Assembly: GCA_051920445.1 (NCBI GenBank)
Contig: JBPPLN010000004.1
Coordinates: 1 to 48,143 of the forward strand
Reading direction: 5' to 3'
Source of the DNA: CAG-177 sp003514385
GTDB taxonomy: Bacteria; Bacillota; Clostridia; Oscillospirales; Acutalibacteraceae
DNA length: 48,143 nt
Shown piece by piece: positions 15,801 to 22,431 of this stretch (position 1 is its first letter; every line of letters starts with the position of its first letter). The position numbers and the translations under genes are program-made. The notes under the pieces were generated by a model. That model saw only the letters and a list, made by a program, of their open reading frames with translations, was not told where the DNA came from and made no database searches.

Positions 15801-16908
15801 GCCATTCTGTTGTGAAACGGTCTATTTTATTTCGTACCGGCGTCATAACGTTGTTGTTATACTGCCATAACCTTTTATTGGATGGCATGGATTCGTAAAT
15901 ATTCGCATAGAGCTTTTGTAAATTTCGATCCTCAATATTGATGTTCTTAAAGTCGTCAATCAAAGTATCACGCATAAGCGTGTTGATTTTATCATTTATG
16001 CGGTTTTGACCGAGAATTTTATTTACCATTCTGCTTTTTCCGGCTTCGATGGAAGATTCTTTAAAAACTCCTTTTTGTACTTGCTTTTCACTTTGAAGCT
16101 GCGCCATATACGGAATACTGCTGTTATCACCATAGTATGAAATGTCGATAGATCCGTCTGTGTTAAGCTGCATGTAATCGCCGAGCTTGCAATGTTTTCC
16201 TGTTTCTATATATACTTCATTTTTTATTTTTTCGAGTACAGCAGCATAATTTTTATTTTGTGTCTTGTGTGCTTTGGTATTCTCTCCTACGTCAAGAGTG
16301 TTAATAAGCTCATCACCGATTTTTTCAGATAACCATTTTCCGTTAAAACGTATCGTCTTTATCGTTTTCGTTTCCCGGCTTGGTACCGGTTGAACGGTAG
16401 CAATATGTATGTGTATGTTATCTGTGTTGTAATGAATTGAAGCAGACCAGATGCTATTATCGGCCATTCCTTCTTTATCCAGCATAGCATTTACAGCGAC
16501 GCGGGCATATTCTTTGATTTTTATTTCATTGAGAATGCCGGATTCCGGGTCGTAAAGTCCGTTGTCAGCAAGCCACTTATTATCAAAGCTGATGACAGAC
16601 TGCCACATAAGACTGCCGTTATCCTGTGCTATTTGAAAAATATCTTTGAGTTTTTCTTTTTCTGCGGTGGATAAACGATCTTTTTGATTTGTAAAGAGTT
16701 CTGTTGTTTTTCTTGCGTCGCCCATATATTCCATGTACTCGTTGTACTCTTTAATTTCGCTATCAAGGGTAGGAATTGTGTACTTGTCTATATTCTCATT
16801 TCTTACGGCATTGCTGCGGTTTATATAGTCGATATATCCCGAAAAAACGGCGCTTTCTGCTGAAACAAATTTTGTAACGAGAACAACTCCGGCGGTAATT
16901 TCCGACAT
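12802..16908 (-). CDS. MobL/MobP-type relaxase fused to a long Sel1 repeat array
   Basis: This 1368-residue protein nicks the transfer origin and pilots the DNA. The relaxase domain (about residues 1-330) has the three-histidine motif HYNTDNIHIHIA (His159, His166, His168) and candidate catalytic tyrosines near residues 25-28. From about 525 to 1310 come about 21 Sel1/TPR-like repeats of the form FAQYKLGAYYLDNGEIEKGI. The central ones are nearly identical and some carry about 13-residue insertions. Sel1 arrays are protein-interaction scaffolds. Here one might hold accessory or host factors, or the coupling protein. An acidic linker (about 440-500) separates the halves. The two accessory genes lie directly upstream and nearly overlap it. 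Confidence 0.9.
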   Translation of the reverse strand: MSEITAGVVLVTKFVSAESAVFSGYIDYINRSNAVRNENIDKYTIPTLDSEIKEYNEYMEYMGDARKTTELFTNQKDRLSTAEKEKLKDIFQIAQDNGSLMWQSVISFDNKWLADNGLYDPESGILNEIKIKEYARVAVNAMLDKEGMADNSIWSASIHYNTDNIHIHIATVQPVPSRETKTIKTIRFNGKWLSEKIGDELINTLDVGENTKAHKTQNKNYAAVLEKIKNEVYIETGKHCKLGDYMQLNTDGSIDISYYGDNSSIPYMAQLQSEKQVQKGVFKESSIEAGKSRMVNKILGQNRINDKINTLMRDTLIDDFKNINIEDRNLQKLYANIYESMPSNKRLWQYNNNVMTPVRNKIDRFTTEWLKQYHRDDFEKLQEYLSEQQQMYQTAYGGGNNNFADNKIRDLYSRCGNIILKNLKELAKSNIIDLDEFKDDSEIPEEEISIDNIPEPAEPDLSNVDIEDLENAEYTENSLSDEEINEYLSAFEESTYLEFSEKYKRAKRALYGTKNIAPDHQVAFELLKDEAQAGNAYAIHDLANCYAKGLGCTANSALSFELYKRALQAFEKEAAKITNQESTDKKQTTSLSYLNYRIGKMYYYGQGTEKNKQKAFNHFSISDDNVYSLFYLAKFYENGEKDVVDKDLKKSFHYYSDVCEKNKMPCAFYKKAYMLEKGLGTQADNESSQENYKTALSGFLESIETRPDDFLQYRVGQMFLRGKGCDINIDEAIKYLELSYQGGNDMAACALADIYIQNKDDPEKIKKAFELLHQSADDNNNVQAQYNLGKLYMDNGETEKALKYLDAAAAQGNQFAQYKLGAYYLENEETELGIKFLSDAAEQDNPYAQYKLGTYYLEKNDTENGIKYLTAAADQNNLFAQYRLGAYYLDNGEIEKGLKLLISSAEQDNLFAQYKLGAYYLKTDDNKKGVDYLTHIIKVETDEEIIKSLKVSAQYTLGSFYLEHNEIEKGIKLLESAAAHNNLFAQYKLGAYYLKAGNTDKGISYLETIINSESEDSYVQQLKSSAQYRLGAFFLDNDNIEKGIDLLTAAAEQGSPFAQYKLGAYYLNHNNIEEGIKYLNTVINTEIKNEDGKDNINNIKSVAEYKLGNYYFSNGDVDKGIGLLSSAAEKGNQFAQYRLGVYYLDNEEIQKGIDYLSSAADQNNEPAKFKLASYYLANGEIQKGINYLIDLSNKDNVFANIKLGNFYSQADFFDFKKAEKYYLKATGKGLSTAEYNLGVLYLSDKDNIRHCLKGMDYLKIAAEQGNEYAMYQLGKVYFYGNKFISPDRELANQYLTSAANKGHAGARYLLNRPSGHRISLPKFHIPYEVAYSLQRLMSELARDYRTHENILNQIVYAKLQRMMEEERE

Positions 16909-16909
16909 T

Positions 16910-17326
16910 TTATTTCACCTTCTTGTGATCTGTTTTTTGTTTGTAGTCAGCGATACGCTGCTTAACTACTTCTTCGCATTGAACCCATACTTCGGATTTT
17001 GCAATTCTTGATGTATAAGCGACTTTATTATGCTCGGTTGCTACAAGTAATGTGTTCATCATCTCAAGCAGAATCAAGGCGCTTTTATCTGCACCGGAAG
17101 CAGCCAAACGGATTCGCGTTAAAGTCTTATTATATTTTTCATCAAAGGCTGCAAGCAGATCCGTCGCAATCATTCTTGATAACTGCCGGTTATCGCTTTG
17201 CTGGCGGTGGTCAGATATGATTTTTTCCAGAGCCTTTGTGTTGTCAATCTGATTTGCCAGAGCAATAGATTTTATGTATTCAATATCTTCATTTGATAAA
17301 CGAAATGTTTTTGAATCCTTACTCAT
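16910..17326 (-). CDS. mobilisation accessory protein (MobC-like)
   Basis: This 138-residue protein starts TFRLSNEDIEYIKSIALANQ, consistent with an N-terminal ribbon-helix-helix. A helical, basic C-terminal region follows. It is encoded one base from the relaxase start and overlaps the gene upstream by 8 bp. By position and size it is a relaxosome accessory protein that would bind the transfer origin and help the relaxase nick. No more specific family is claimed. Confidence 0.65.
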   Translation of the reverse strand: MSKDSKTFRLSNEDIEYIKSIALANQIDNTKALEKIISDHRQQSDNRQLSRMIATDLLAAFDEKYNKTLTRIRLAASGADKSALILLEMMNTLLVATEHNKVAYTSRIAKSEVWVQCEEVVKQRIADYKQKTDHKKVK

Positions 17327-17591
17327 AATCAGCCCTGCTTTCTAATTCTTTCCGAAGCCTTCGGATCTGTTCGGTATTGTTATTAATCACGGTCAAAACG
17401 TTATTGACAAGTGATTCGTAGTGATTATCCATTTCCTTTAATTCATTCAGAACGGATAAATTTTCGATATATTCTTTTAAGTATTGGTTACGGCTTTTGT
17501 TGGCAGCGTCGGCGAGCTGATCTATTCTTGCTATTGCGCCGGCGTCTACATTACGGATGCGAACTTCCGAGACATATTTTTTCTTTTTCAT
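17319..17591 (-). CDS. ribbon-helix-helix mobilisation accessory protein
   Basis: This 90-residue protein begins KKKYVSEVRIRNVDAGAIARIDQLADAANKSRNQYL, a typical ribbon-helix-helix. A coiled-coil-like tail with NNNTEQIRRLRKELESR follows. It is first in the mobilisation operon and overlaps the next gene. A palindromic promoter region (17628-17657) lies 40 bp upstream and may be its operator or part of the transfer origin. Confidence 0.7.
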   Translation of the reverse strand: MKKKKYVSEVRIRNVDAGAIARIDQLADAANKSRNQYLKEYIENLSVLNELKEMDNHYESLVNNVLTVINNNTEQIRRLRKELESRADYE

Positions 17592-17627
17592 GTTCTATAA
17601 TTTATCCTTTCAAAAAATTTCTTGACT

Positions 17628-17657
17628 TTTATAGATAAATGGGATATCTATATACAA
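17628..17657 (-). promoter_or_regulatory. mob operon promoter with inverted repeat
   Basis: Minus strand: -35 TTGTAT, 18-bp spacer, -10 TATAAA. The inverted repeat TATAGATA-N7-TATCTATA (17630-17652) fills the spacer. On the plus strand the same DNA offers TTGACT-N17-TATCTA, pointing at the small peptide gene at 17682. The transfer origin is probably within 17592-18100, but I cannot place the nick. Confidence 0.55.
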
Positions 17658-17681
17658 ATTCAATACATGGGGGTGACAGTG

Positions 17682-17741
17682 ATGGACGATGATATGATAA
17701 AATGTTTGTTGCTAATCATCGTGATACTTATTATCAGCTGA
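17682..17741 (+). CDS. 19-residue hydrophobic microprotein, type I toxin-like
   Basis: The frame encodes MDDDMIKCLLLIIVILIIS: an acidic N-terminus and one short transmembrane helix, the usual form of type I toxin peptides. GGGGGTG lies upstream of the ATG. A perfect 20-bp palindrome (17728-17747) covers its end, and a 12-bp stem follows. It sits alone on the plus strand in the region upstream of the mob genes. It could be a toxin, a small regulatory peptide or a chance frame. Confidence 0.4.
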   Translation: MDDDMIKCLLLIIVILIIS

Positions 17742-17745
17742 TAAT

Positions 17746-17781
17746 AAAAAGGAGCCGATAACTTTTTACAGTTATCGGCTC
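17746..17781 (-). terminator. intrinsic terminator/attenuator upstream of mob region
   Basis: GAGCCGATAACT and AGTTATCGGCTC form a perfect 12-bp stem with a six-base loop, followed by CTTTTTATT on the minus strand. It belongs to the same GAGCC...GGCTC-T-run group as the hairpins at 5681, 11260 and 29900. Confidence 0.75.
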
Positions 17782-17834
17782 GAAGGCTCAGTTTTAATAA
17801 TTAATTTTGGCCTTGAAAGGCTCTGAAAGGGGGG

Positions 17835-17848
17835 TGTCAATATTGACA
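17835..17848. promoter_or_regulatory. A palindrome, copy 7
   Basis: A perfect TGTCAATATTGACA with GG/CC arms, in the non-coding region upstream of the mob operon and 54 bp before the terminator at 17781 on the minus strand. Confidence 0.9.
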
Positions 17849-17945
17849 CCTTGTGCTTTATTATATCATTATAGACTAAAATAGTCAATAATTTGTATTG
17901 CAATCCGTACATACAAATTAAAAAATAAGTCCACAGGTTTAATTA

Positions 17946-18024
17946 AGAGCATAAAGGCTTGGCGTTCGGCTTTGCCGAACTCCACTTCCGCAGGAAGTGG
18001 ACAGCCAGCCCTTATGCTCTTTTT
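17946..18024 (+). ncRNA. branched structured element ending in a T-run
   Basis: The outer stem AGAGCATAA/TTATGCTCT encloses GGCTTGGC/GCCAGCC. Inside it are two perfect hairpins, GTTCGG/CCGAAC and CCACTTCC/GGAAGTGG. TTTTTC follows, so it can terminate plus-strand transcription. More stems follow to about 18120 (GCGGTTTTTTTGCAA/TTGCAAAAAAACGC and CGGGC/GCCCG). No promoter is obvious. It may be a terminator, part of the transfer origin or a single-strand origin, or a dispersed intergenic repeat of the host lineage. No gene is seen in 17742-18449. Confidence 0.5.
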
Positions 18025-18283
18025 CTTTTCGTCCCGTTCCGGGAAGAAAAGAAAAACCTGCGGTTTTTTTGCAAAAATTGCAAAAAAACGCGGGCTTACG
18101 CCCGAATCGGTTAAAACAAAATTTTGCCGCCATGGGCTCTGTACGCCCCTACAATGGCTTTTTTAATTCAGGCGTGTTTTCTCCCTGAATGTGCTGTGGC
18201 ATACTTCATAATGGCCGTTACAGCGGCGTTAAAAGGGACTTTTATTTGAGAACAAAAAAGAAAAGTGTTATAATTAAAAAAGG

Positions 18284-18297
18284 TGTCAATATTGACA
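18284..18297. promoter_or_regulatory. A palindrome, copy 8
   Basis: A perfect TGTCAATATTGACA flanked by A6 on the left and CTCTTTTT on the right, so it could terminate in either direction. It lies 11 nt from E copy 2 and 150 bp upstream of the sigma-factor gene. Confidence 0.9.
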
Positions 18298-18308
18298 CTC
18301 TTTTTGTT

Positions 18309-18373
18309 TGTAATTCAAAAGCTACGCTGCAACTCGGCCGATCAGCTGAACCGGCGCAAAAAAATGAATTACA
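18309..18373. repeat. E element, copy 2 (65 bp)
   Basis: TGTAATTCAAAA...ATGAATTACA, exactly 65 bp. The interior (CGCTGCAACTCGGCCGATCA, then GCTGAACCGG) closely matches the reverse complement of E copy 7. Confidence 0.88.
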
Positions 18374-18449
18374 AAAAAATTAAAAAATTTTATGCAAAAC
18401 AAGGATTAAAACAGATATATAAGTAGAGGGGTAAAAAGGCGGTGAGCTA

Positions 18450-19076
18450 ATGACGGGCAAGCAATTAGATTTGTGTATAAATGAAATTGCGACGGGAAAT
18501 AGAGAAGCACTCCGGCAATTATATGATGAAATGAAAAATCCGATTTTTTTGTTTGCTTTATCGTTAGTAAAAAATTATCAGCTTGCAGAGGACGTTGAAC
18601 AGGAAACCTTTTTAAACATTATGCAGTCGGCCCGGAATTATCGTCCCGGTACAAATGCTAAGGCGTGGATCTTTGGAATCGCTCGTAATTGCTGCATCGA
18701 CAGCATAAAAGCAAATTCAAAGTATATTTCAACTGAAATAGAAAGTCTTGCATCAATTCCGACCAGTGATAATGATTTAGAAAGAGTGGAAAATACAGTT
18801 GTTGTATTAGAAGCCATGAAGTTGTTAGATAATGATGAGCAAATGGTTGTGGCACTGTATTTGTTTTCAGGTCTGAAACAAACTGAAATTGCAAAGGTCT
18901 TGAAAATCCCCTATATATCCGTCCGTTCAAAGTATGGATACGCTATCAAGAAATTGAAGCGGTATTTTACCCAAAAAGGAGTGCTCACAAATGAAAACGA
19001 ACAAAAAGACAATCGAAAATTTCATGAAATCCGCAATGAAAGTGAATCCCCCAGAGCAAGTATGGGAAAAAATTAA
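18450..19076 (+). CDS. ECF-type RNA polymerase sigma factor
   Basis: This 208-residue protein has region 2 (about residues 24-90: LYDEMKNPIFLFALSLVKNYQLAEDVEQETFL) and region 4 (about 120-172: LLDNDEQMVVALYLFSGLKQTEIAKVLKI) of extracytoplasmic-function sigma factors. It should redirect RNA polymerase to a small regulon, released by the adjacent anti-sigma factor. The ATG follows AAGGCGGTGAGCTA. Its last 29 codons overlap the anti-sigma gene in another frame by 86 bp, unusually long. This plus-strand trio is probably a self-contained acquired cassette. Confidence 0.88.
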   Translation: MTGKQLDLCINEIATGNREALRQLYDEMKNPIFLFALSLVKNYQLAEDVEQETFLNIMQSARNYRPGTNAKAWIFGIARNCCIDSIKANSKYISTEIESLASIPTSDNDLERVENTVVVLEAMKLLDNDEQMVVALYLFSGLKQTEIAKVLKIPYISVRSKYGYAIKKLKRYFTQKGVLTNENEQKDNRKFHEIRNESESPRASMGKN

Positions 19077-19902
19077 GGACGAACCTATTTTAATTAAAAC
19101 GAGCAATCAAAAGGAAAAGGCTAAAGTTATTCGATATTCCTTAGCGGCAAGTTTTGCTTCGTTGTGCGTTATAATTGCTTCCGTTATTGCTTTTAATAAT
19201 GACAACTTTTTTAATCAACCACAAATTACCGGCGAACTTACTACTACCGGAAGTGAAAGCAGCTCTTCAGAAAAAAATAATACAACAACGCAAAATGGCT
19301 CAACTACTTCTGGAACGACGCAAAATGAATCTACCGGAACAACTTCTCAAACAGAGGGCAGGGGAGACACGACACAATCTGCAATTACACAAAATCCTCA
19401 GACTTCACAAGAAACACAAGGCCAAACACCTTCAACAAGTGGCAATCAGGGAGACCAAAATATGGGTATAAACATTCCTGTATATAAGGTATGGGATCAC
19501 AAACTATATACTTTAGCATCAGATGATGAAATGTATGTTCAGGAAAGCGATATAGATAAAAAATTCAGTCAAACCGTAAATGGTGTTGAATTTACGGTTT
19601 TCTCAATTAAAGGAGTTTCCATATCCGAAAGTTTCGCTTATCAAGCAAATAATATTTATCATCGGTACAATGTAATCTATAACGGCAAATTTGAAATTAA
19701 TGGTAAAAAGTACGGTATTGTAGATACACAGGCATATTATTATCCAGAACCGGAAAAAGGCAATTATATCGGCGAAGTTAACGGCATGAAAGTATATGAA
19801 TTTGTCGGTAATGACAAAGCGGTTTTAATTGATTTAAACCGTTATGTAGGTATTGGCGGTACAACTGACGAATTTTTATATGTTGCCGAGTTGCTTAATT
19901 AA
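18991..19902 (+). CDS. membrane anti-sigma factor
   Basis: This 303-residue protein has a cytoplasmic N-terminus (about residues 1-45, MKVNPPEQVWEKIKDEP) and one transmembrane helix (about 48-68). A Ser/Thr/Gln-rich extracellular linker (about 80-165) and a C-terminal sensor-like domain containing FTVFSIKGVSISESFAYQ follow. The topology and position after an ECF sigma gene are those of anti-sigma factors that hold the sigma factor at the membrane until a surface signal or proteolysis releases it. The ribosome binding site AAAAAGGAG lies inside the sigma gene. The sensor domain is not recognised. Confidence 0.75.
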   Translation: MKTNKKTIENFMKSAMKVNPPEQVWEKIKDEPILIKTSNQKEKAKVIRYSLAASFASLCVIIASVIAFNNDNFFNQPQITGELTTTGSESSSSEKNNTTTQNGSTTSGTTQNESTGTTSQTEGRGDTTQSAITQNPQTSQETQGQTPSTSGNQGDQNMGINIPVYKVWDHKLYTLASDDEMYVQESDIDKKFSQTVNGVEFTVFSIKGVSISESFAYQANNIYHRYNVIYNGKFEINGKKYGIVDTQAYYYPEPEKGNYIGEVNGMKVYEFVGNDKAVLIDLNRYVGIGGTTDEFLYVAELLN

Positions 19903-19932
19903 GTTTTATGCAGAGAAAGGAGCGTGAACGAA

Positions 19933-19977
19933 ATGACCTTTTTAATTGACCGCCAAGGAAGTTTTATAAATCAATAG
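19933..19977 (+). CDS. candidate 14-codon peptide
   Basis: A 14-codon frame (MTFLIDRQGSFINQ) follows AAAGGAGCGTGAACGAA, a good ribosome binding site. It lies between the anti-sigma and peptidase genes. It may be a translational coupling peptide or chance. Confidence 0.25.
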   Translation: MTFLIDRQGSFINQ

Positions 19978-20012
19978 ATCTCTTTTAAAGGTACTTAACC
20001 GAAAGGATAATC

Positions 20013-21107
20013 ATGAAAAAATACAGAATACAATTAAATAAAATTTTAGCTATCCTTTTTAGTGTAACACTTATATGTGCATCTTCTTCCATGATGGCTT
20101 ATGCTGCGGATTTATCCGATTCTGATAATTTGCAGTATGATTATGTTACCGAACTTCCCGACGGTGGCAAAATTTACACATATATTATTGATGGTATCGA
20201 GAATAACTTTCCTGTGCCGCCAGATGGGTTTGATCCTATAACGGCCAGCGACGAAGCTCTGGAAACTTATGGATTCCCGCCGCGCCCTGAAAACCCGCAG
20301 GATTTGGCTGATTGGACGGAAACCATGAGTTGTTATGAGTACACGCCAGTACCGGAAATTGAACAGACAGAACAGGTGCATGGGGTATTCCAGCCAGCCG
20401 TTGATTACACTAAGGGTACAAATCCGACTAACACAGCGATGACATCAGCTAATTGGTCGGGTTATGTAGCAAAAGGTGGAACAAACGCCTTTGCACAAGT
20501 GCAGGGAGATTTTGTGCAGCCTACAATACAGTCTGGATGCGCAAACAATACTTATGAAAGCACTTGGGTTGGTTTGGGCGGCTACAACAGCCAGAAACTT
20601 GTTCAAACCGGAACAGCTATGAATACCGTGAATGGCGGAAGAAATTATTATGCGTGGTATGAATATTTGGGCCCGGGCAATTCAAATCCTGAAATCAGAT
20701 TTAACAGCATTACCGTCCGCGCCGGAGATCGTATTCATTGCTATTGCTCGTTCCAACGTTCAAATGGCGTGTTCAATGCGTATATTGCGAACAATACAAA
20801 CGGCACAAGCCAATCAGTCGTTCTGAACATTCCAACATCAACTTATTATGATGGCACAAGTGCCGAATTTATCAATGAACGGCCGATGCTTTCTAATGGT
20901 ACTTCGTCATGGTATGCGTCTTTAACAAAATATGGAACGACAAATTGGACAAATTGCCAAGTATATCTGTCAGCAAGTAACAAATGGGTAAGTTTAGGTT
21001 CGCAAAGTACCGATTCCATTACAATGAAGAATAACGGCAGAGCGCTTGCAACCCCAAGCGGTTTAAGTGGCCAGACATTTAAGAGCACATGGAATAATTA
21101 CAGCTAA
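20013..21107 (+). CDS. secreted G1 (eqolisin-like) family peptidase
   Basis: This 364-residue protein has a signal peptide (about residues 1-31, MAYA-AD). A propeptide-like region follows to about 140, then a beta-sandwich catalytic domain. The domain shows NWSGYV (147-152), WVGLGG (185-190), YYAWYEYLGP (212-221) and AEFINERP (284-291), conserved in G1 peptidases, where a Glu in the last motif and an upstream Gln are catalytic. It lies after the sigma and anti-sigma genes. It could be the output of the regulon, or the protease that triggers it, or a surface-remodelling enzyme. Activity is inferred. Confidence 0.82.
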   Translation: MKKYRIQLNKILAILFSVTLICASSSMMAYAADLSDSDNLQYDYVTELPDGGKIYTYIIDGIENNFPVPPDGFDPITASDEALETYGFPPRPENPQDLADWTETMSCYEYTPVPEIEQTEQVHGVFQPAVDYTKGTNPTNTAMTSANWSGYVAKGGTNAFAQVQGDFVQPTIQSGCANNTYESTWVGLGGYNSQKLVQTGTAMNTVNGGRNYYAWYEYLGPGNSNPEIRFNSITVRAGDRIHCYCSFQRSNGVFNAYIANNTNGTSQSVVLNIPTSTYYDGTSAEFINERPMLSNGTSSWYASLTKYGTTNWTNCQVYLSASNKWVSLGSQSTDSITMKNNGRALATPSGLSGQTFKSTWNNYS

Positions 21108-21114
21108 AATAAAA

Positions 21115-21145
21115 AGGGGAGGGTGTCAATATTGACACCCTCTTT
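21115..21145. terminator. A palindrome, copy 9, in a bidirectional terminator
   Basis: The A core (21124-21137) has GAGGG/CCCTC arms. It is followed by TTTATT on plus and CCCTTTTTATTTT on minus. It sits between the convergent peptidase gene and the 21144-21362 gene. Confidence 0.82.
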
Positions 21146-21362
21146 ATTCGTTGTATTGTCTGTAGTTTATTTCTGCTGCGATGATCTGATCTTCAAGCCA
21201 TGAACGAAGATATGTATTGCAATGCAAGTTATCCCGGACATATTGGTAAAGCTCATCAGTTGTAAAGCGTTCAAGCATGATTCCTATCTGGCCGCCTAAG
21301 TGCATTCCGGGTGGGATGTTTTCTGATTCCCGTAATCTTTCAATTTCATTTCCTATTGTCAT
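21144..21362 (-). CDS. small hypothetical protein
   Basis: This 72-residue protein (MTIGNEIERLRESENIPPGM...YLRSWLEDQIIAAEINYRQYNE) is mostly helical, and I recognise no family. Its ATG overlaps the stop of 21359-21640 by 4 bp, so the two are translationally coupled. It is last in the operon read from a B promoter at 22278-22306. Confidence 0.6.
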   Translation of the reverse strand: MTIGNEIERLRESENIPPGMHLGGQIGIMLERFTTDELYQYVRDNLHCNTYLRSWLEDQIIAAEINYRQYNE

Positions 21363-21640
21363 TCTGTGTCCCCTGTATAATTTAAAAGATAATTGACTTG
21401 CGTTTCAATTCGTTGCAGCTTTGAAAGAATTTCGTGCTTATTCTGAATTTGTTTATTTAAGGCCTGAAGTCTTTGGGTAGTAGTGTTGATATTTGATTTT
21501 ATATCTTGTTCATGTTCCATGCAGAATAAAACAAGATTTTCAAATTTTTCATTAAAGCCTTCACCTGAAAAGGTATTTACATAATCATTGACGCGTTGTG
21601 TCATTCTGATTGACTTCTGAATGGTCTTTTTTTCTTTCAT
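21359..21640 (-). CDS. RHH/coiled-coil small protein
   Basis: This 93-residue protein begins KKTIQKSIRMTQRVNDYVNTFSGEGFNEKFENLVLF, consistent with a ribbon-helix-helix. A coiled coil follows (RLQALNKQIQNKHEILSKLQ). Such proteins act as mobilisation accessory or DNA-binding factors. It is coupled to the gene downstream. Function is not established. Confidence 0.6.
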   Translation of the reverse strand: MKEKKTIQKSIRMTQRVNDYVNTFSGEGFNEKFENLVLFCMEHEQDIKSNINTTTQRLQALNKQIQNKHEILSKLQRIETQVNYLLNYTGDTE

Positions 21641-21652
21641 TTTATTTTCCTT

Positions 21653-21808
21653 TCAGTAATTAATTACTTCGTTATATATATCCTGTATGTGATCGTAATC
21701 ATTATCAAAGGTGTTGCAGCGTTTGTTGTAAATGCTTTCGCCGATGGCGGTTCCTTGATATGTTTCTATAAAGTCTTGTATAACCTTATCCATATCCTCT
21801 ATCGTCAT
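21653..21808 (-). CDS. small acidic hypothetical protein
   Basis: From the ATG at 21808 (AGGAG 7 nt upstream) this encodes 51 residues (MTIEDMDKVIQDFIETYQG...). The longer frame to 21856 lacks a ribosome binding site. It is acidic and helical, with no recognised family. It lies in the DUF3846 operon. Confidence 0.55.
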   Translation of the reverse strand: MTIEDMDKVIQDFIETYQGTAIGESIYNKRCNTFDNDYDHIQDIYNEVINY

Positions 21809-21864
21809 AAGAAGTCTCCTAAAAAATATAATTGGCGGTTTAAGGATAACCGCCAACCTTAAAC

Positions 21865-22179
21865 TTATAGGCTGCGTTTGGATAAGTAATCTTTGATTAT
21901 TGTAATTTGTTCGTCCGTAAGAGAAATGTCGCCCCCTTCACTATCGCAACCTGTAAAAACTGCTGTTCCTACAACAATATCATTGCCGCCGAATACAAGA
22001 AAGTTTGGATCGAGATTATAAATTTTACCTTCGTCGTTGATCCATATATTTATGTTATGCTCATCAAGCTCATAAACATTATCAATTAGACCACCGACTA
22101 ATTTTTGCAAGGGCTTTAACCCTTCTTCAATCTCTGTTACAACAGGTTTTTCAAATGGTTTTTTGATTACTACTTTCAT
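21865..22179 (-). CDS. DUF3846-like protein
   Basis: This 104-residue protein begins MKVVIKKPFEKPVVTEIEEGLKPLQKLVGGLIDNVYEL, followed by an NDEGKIYNLDPN segment, GTAVFTG and LTDEQI. This matches the DUF3846 family often found on plasmids and phages of Firmicutes. The function of the family is unknown. It is first in a four-gene operon with a B promoter about 100 bp upstream. Confidence 0.75.
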   Translation of the reverse strand: MKVVIKKPFEKPVVTEIEEGLKPLQKLVGGLIDNVYELDEHNINIWINDEGKIYNLDPNFLVFGGNDIVVGTAVFTGCDSEGGDISLTDEQITIIKDYLSKRSL

Positions 22180-22275
22180 TTTGAAACTCCTTTTAATAGA
22201 TTAGAATTTAAAAATAAATTCCAACACGCATTAAGCAATATCTAATCTGATAAAAGGCAATTTCTTATTACATAT

Positions 22276-22306
22276 ACATTATACATAAAAATATGTATAA
22301 TGTCAA
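22276..22306 (-). promoter_or_regulatory. B promoter/operator, copy 1
   Basis: Perfect consensus: -35 TTGACA (22301-22306), 17-bp spacer, -10 TATAAT (22278-22283). Both boxes are woven into a 12-bp inverted repeat, ACATTATACATA-N4-TATGTATAATGT (22276-22303). It drives the DUF3846 operon. Confidence 0.9.
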
Positions 22307-22355
22307 GAGGAAAAAGCACTTTTTTTAAAAAAATTTGAGATACGATAAGTCAAAA

Positions 22356-22378
22356 AAACCGCATAATAAAGCCGTTTA
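22356..22378. repeat. D element, copy 6
   Basis: AAACCGCATAATAAAGCCGT followed by TTA, in reverse orientation. It is 24 nt from A copy 10 (long spacing). Confidence 0.6.
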
Positions 22379-22389
22379 TCGCTAATCAT

Positions 22390-22416
22390 AAAAAGGGGTG
22401 TCAATATTGACACCCC
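22390..22416 (-). terminator. A palindrome, copy 10, as ssb terminator
   Basis: The A core (22399-22412) has GGGG/CCCC arms and TTTTTATG following on the minus strand. It lies 16 bp beyond the ssb stop, so it probably terminates the ssb transcript. Confidence 0.8.
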
Positions 22417-22431
22417 TTTGATTTTATAATT

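Noticed and set aside
17939..18166. Overlapping frames in the structured region (both strands)
   Set aside because: The translations are low-complexity by-products of nested hairpins, with no ribosome binding site or family resemblance.
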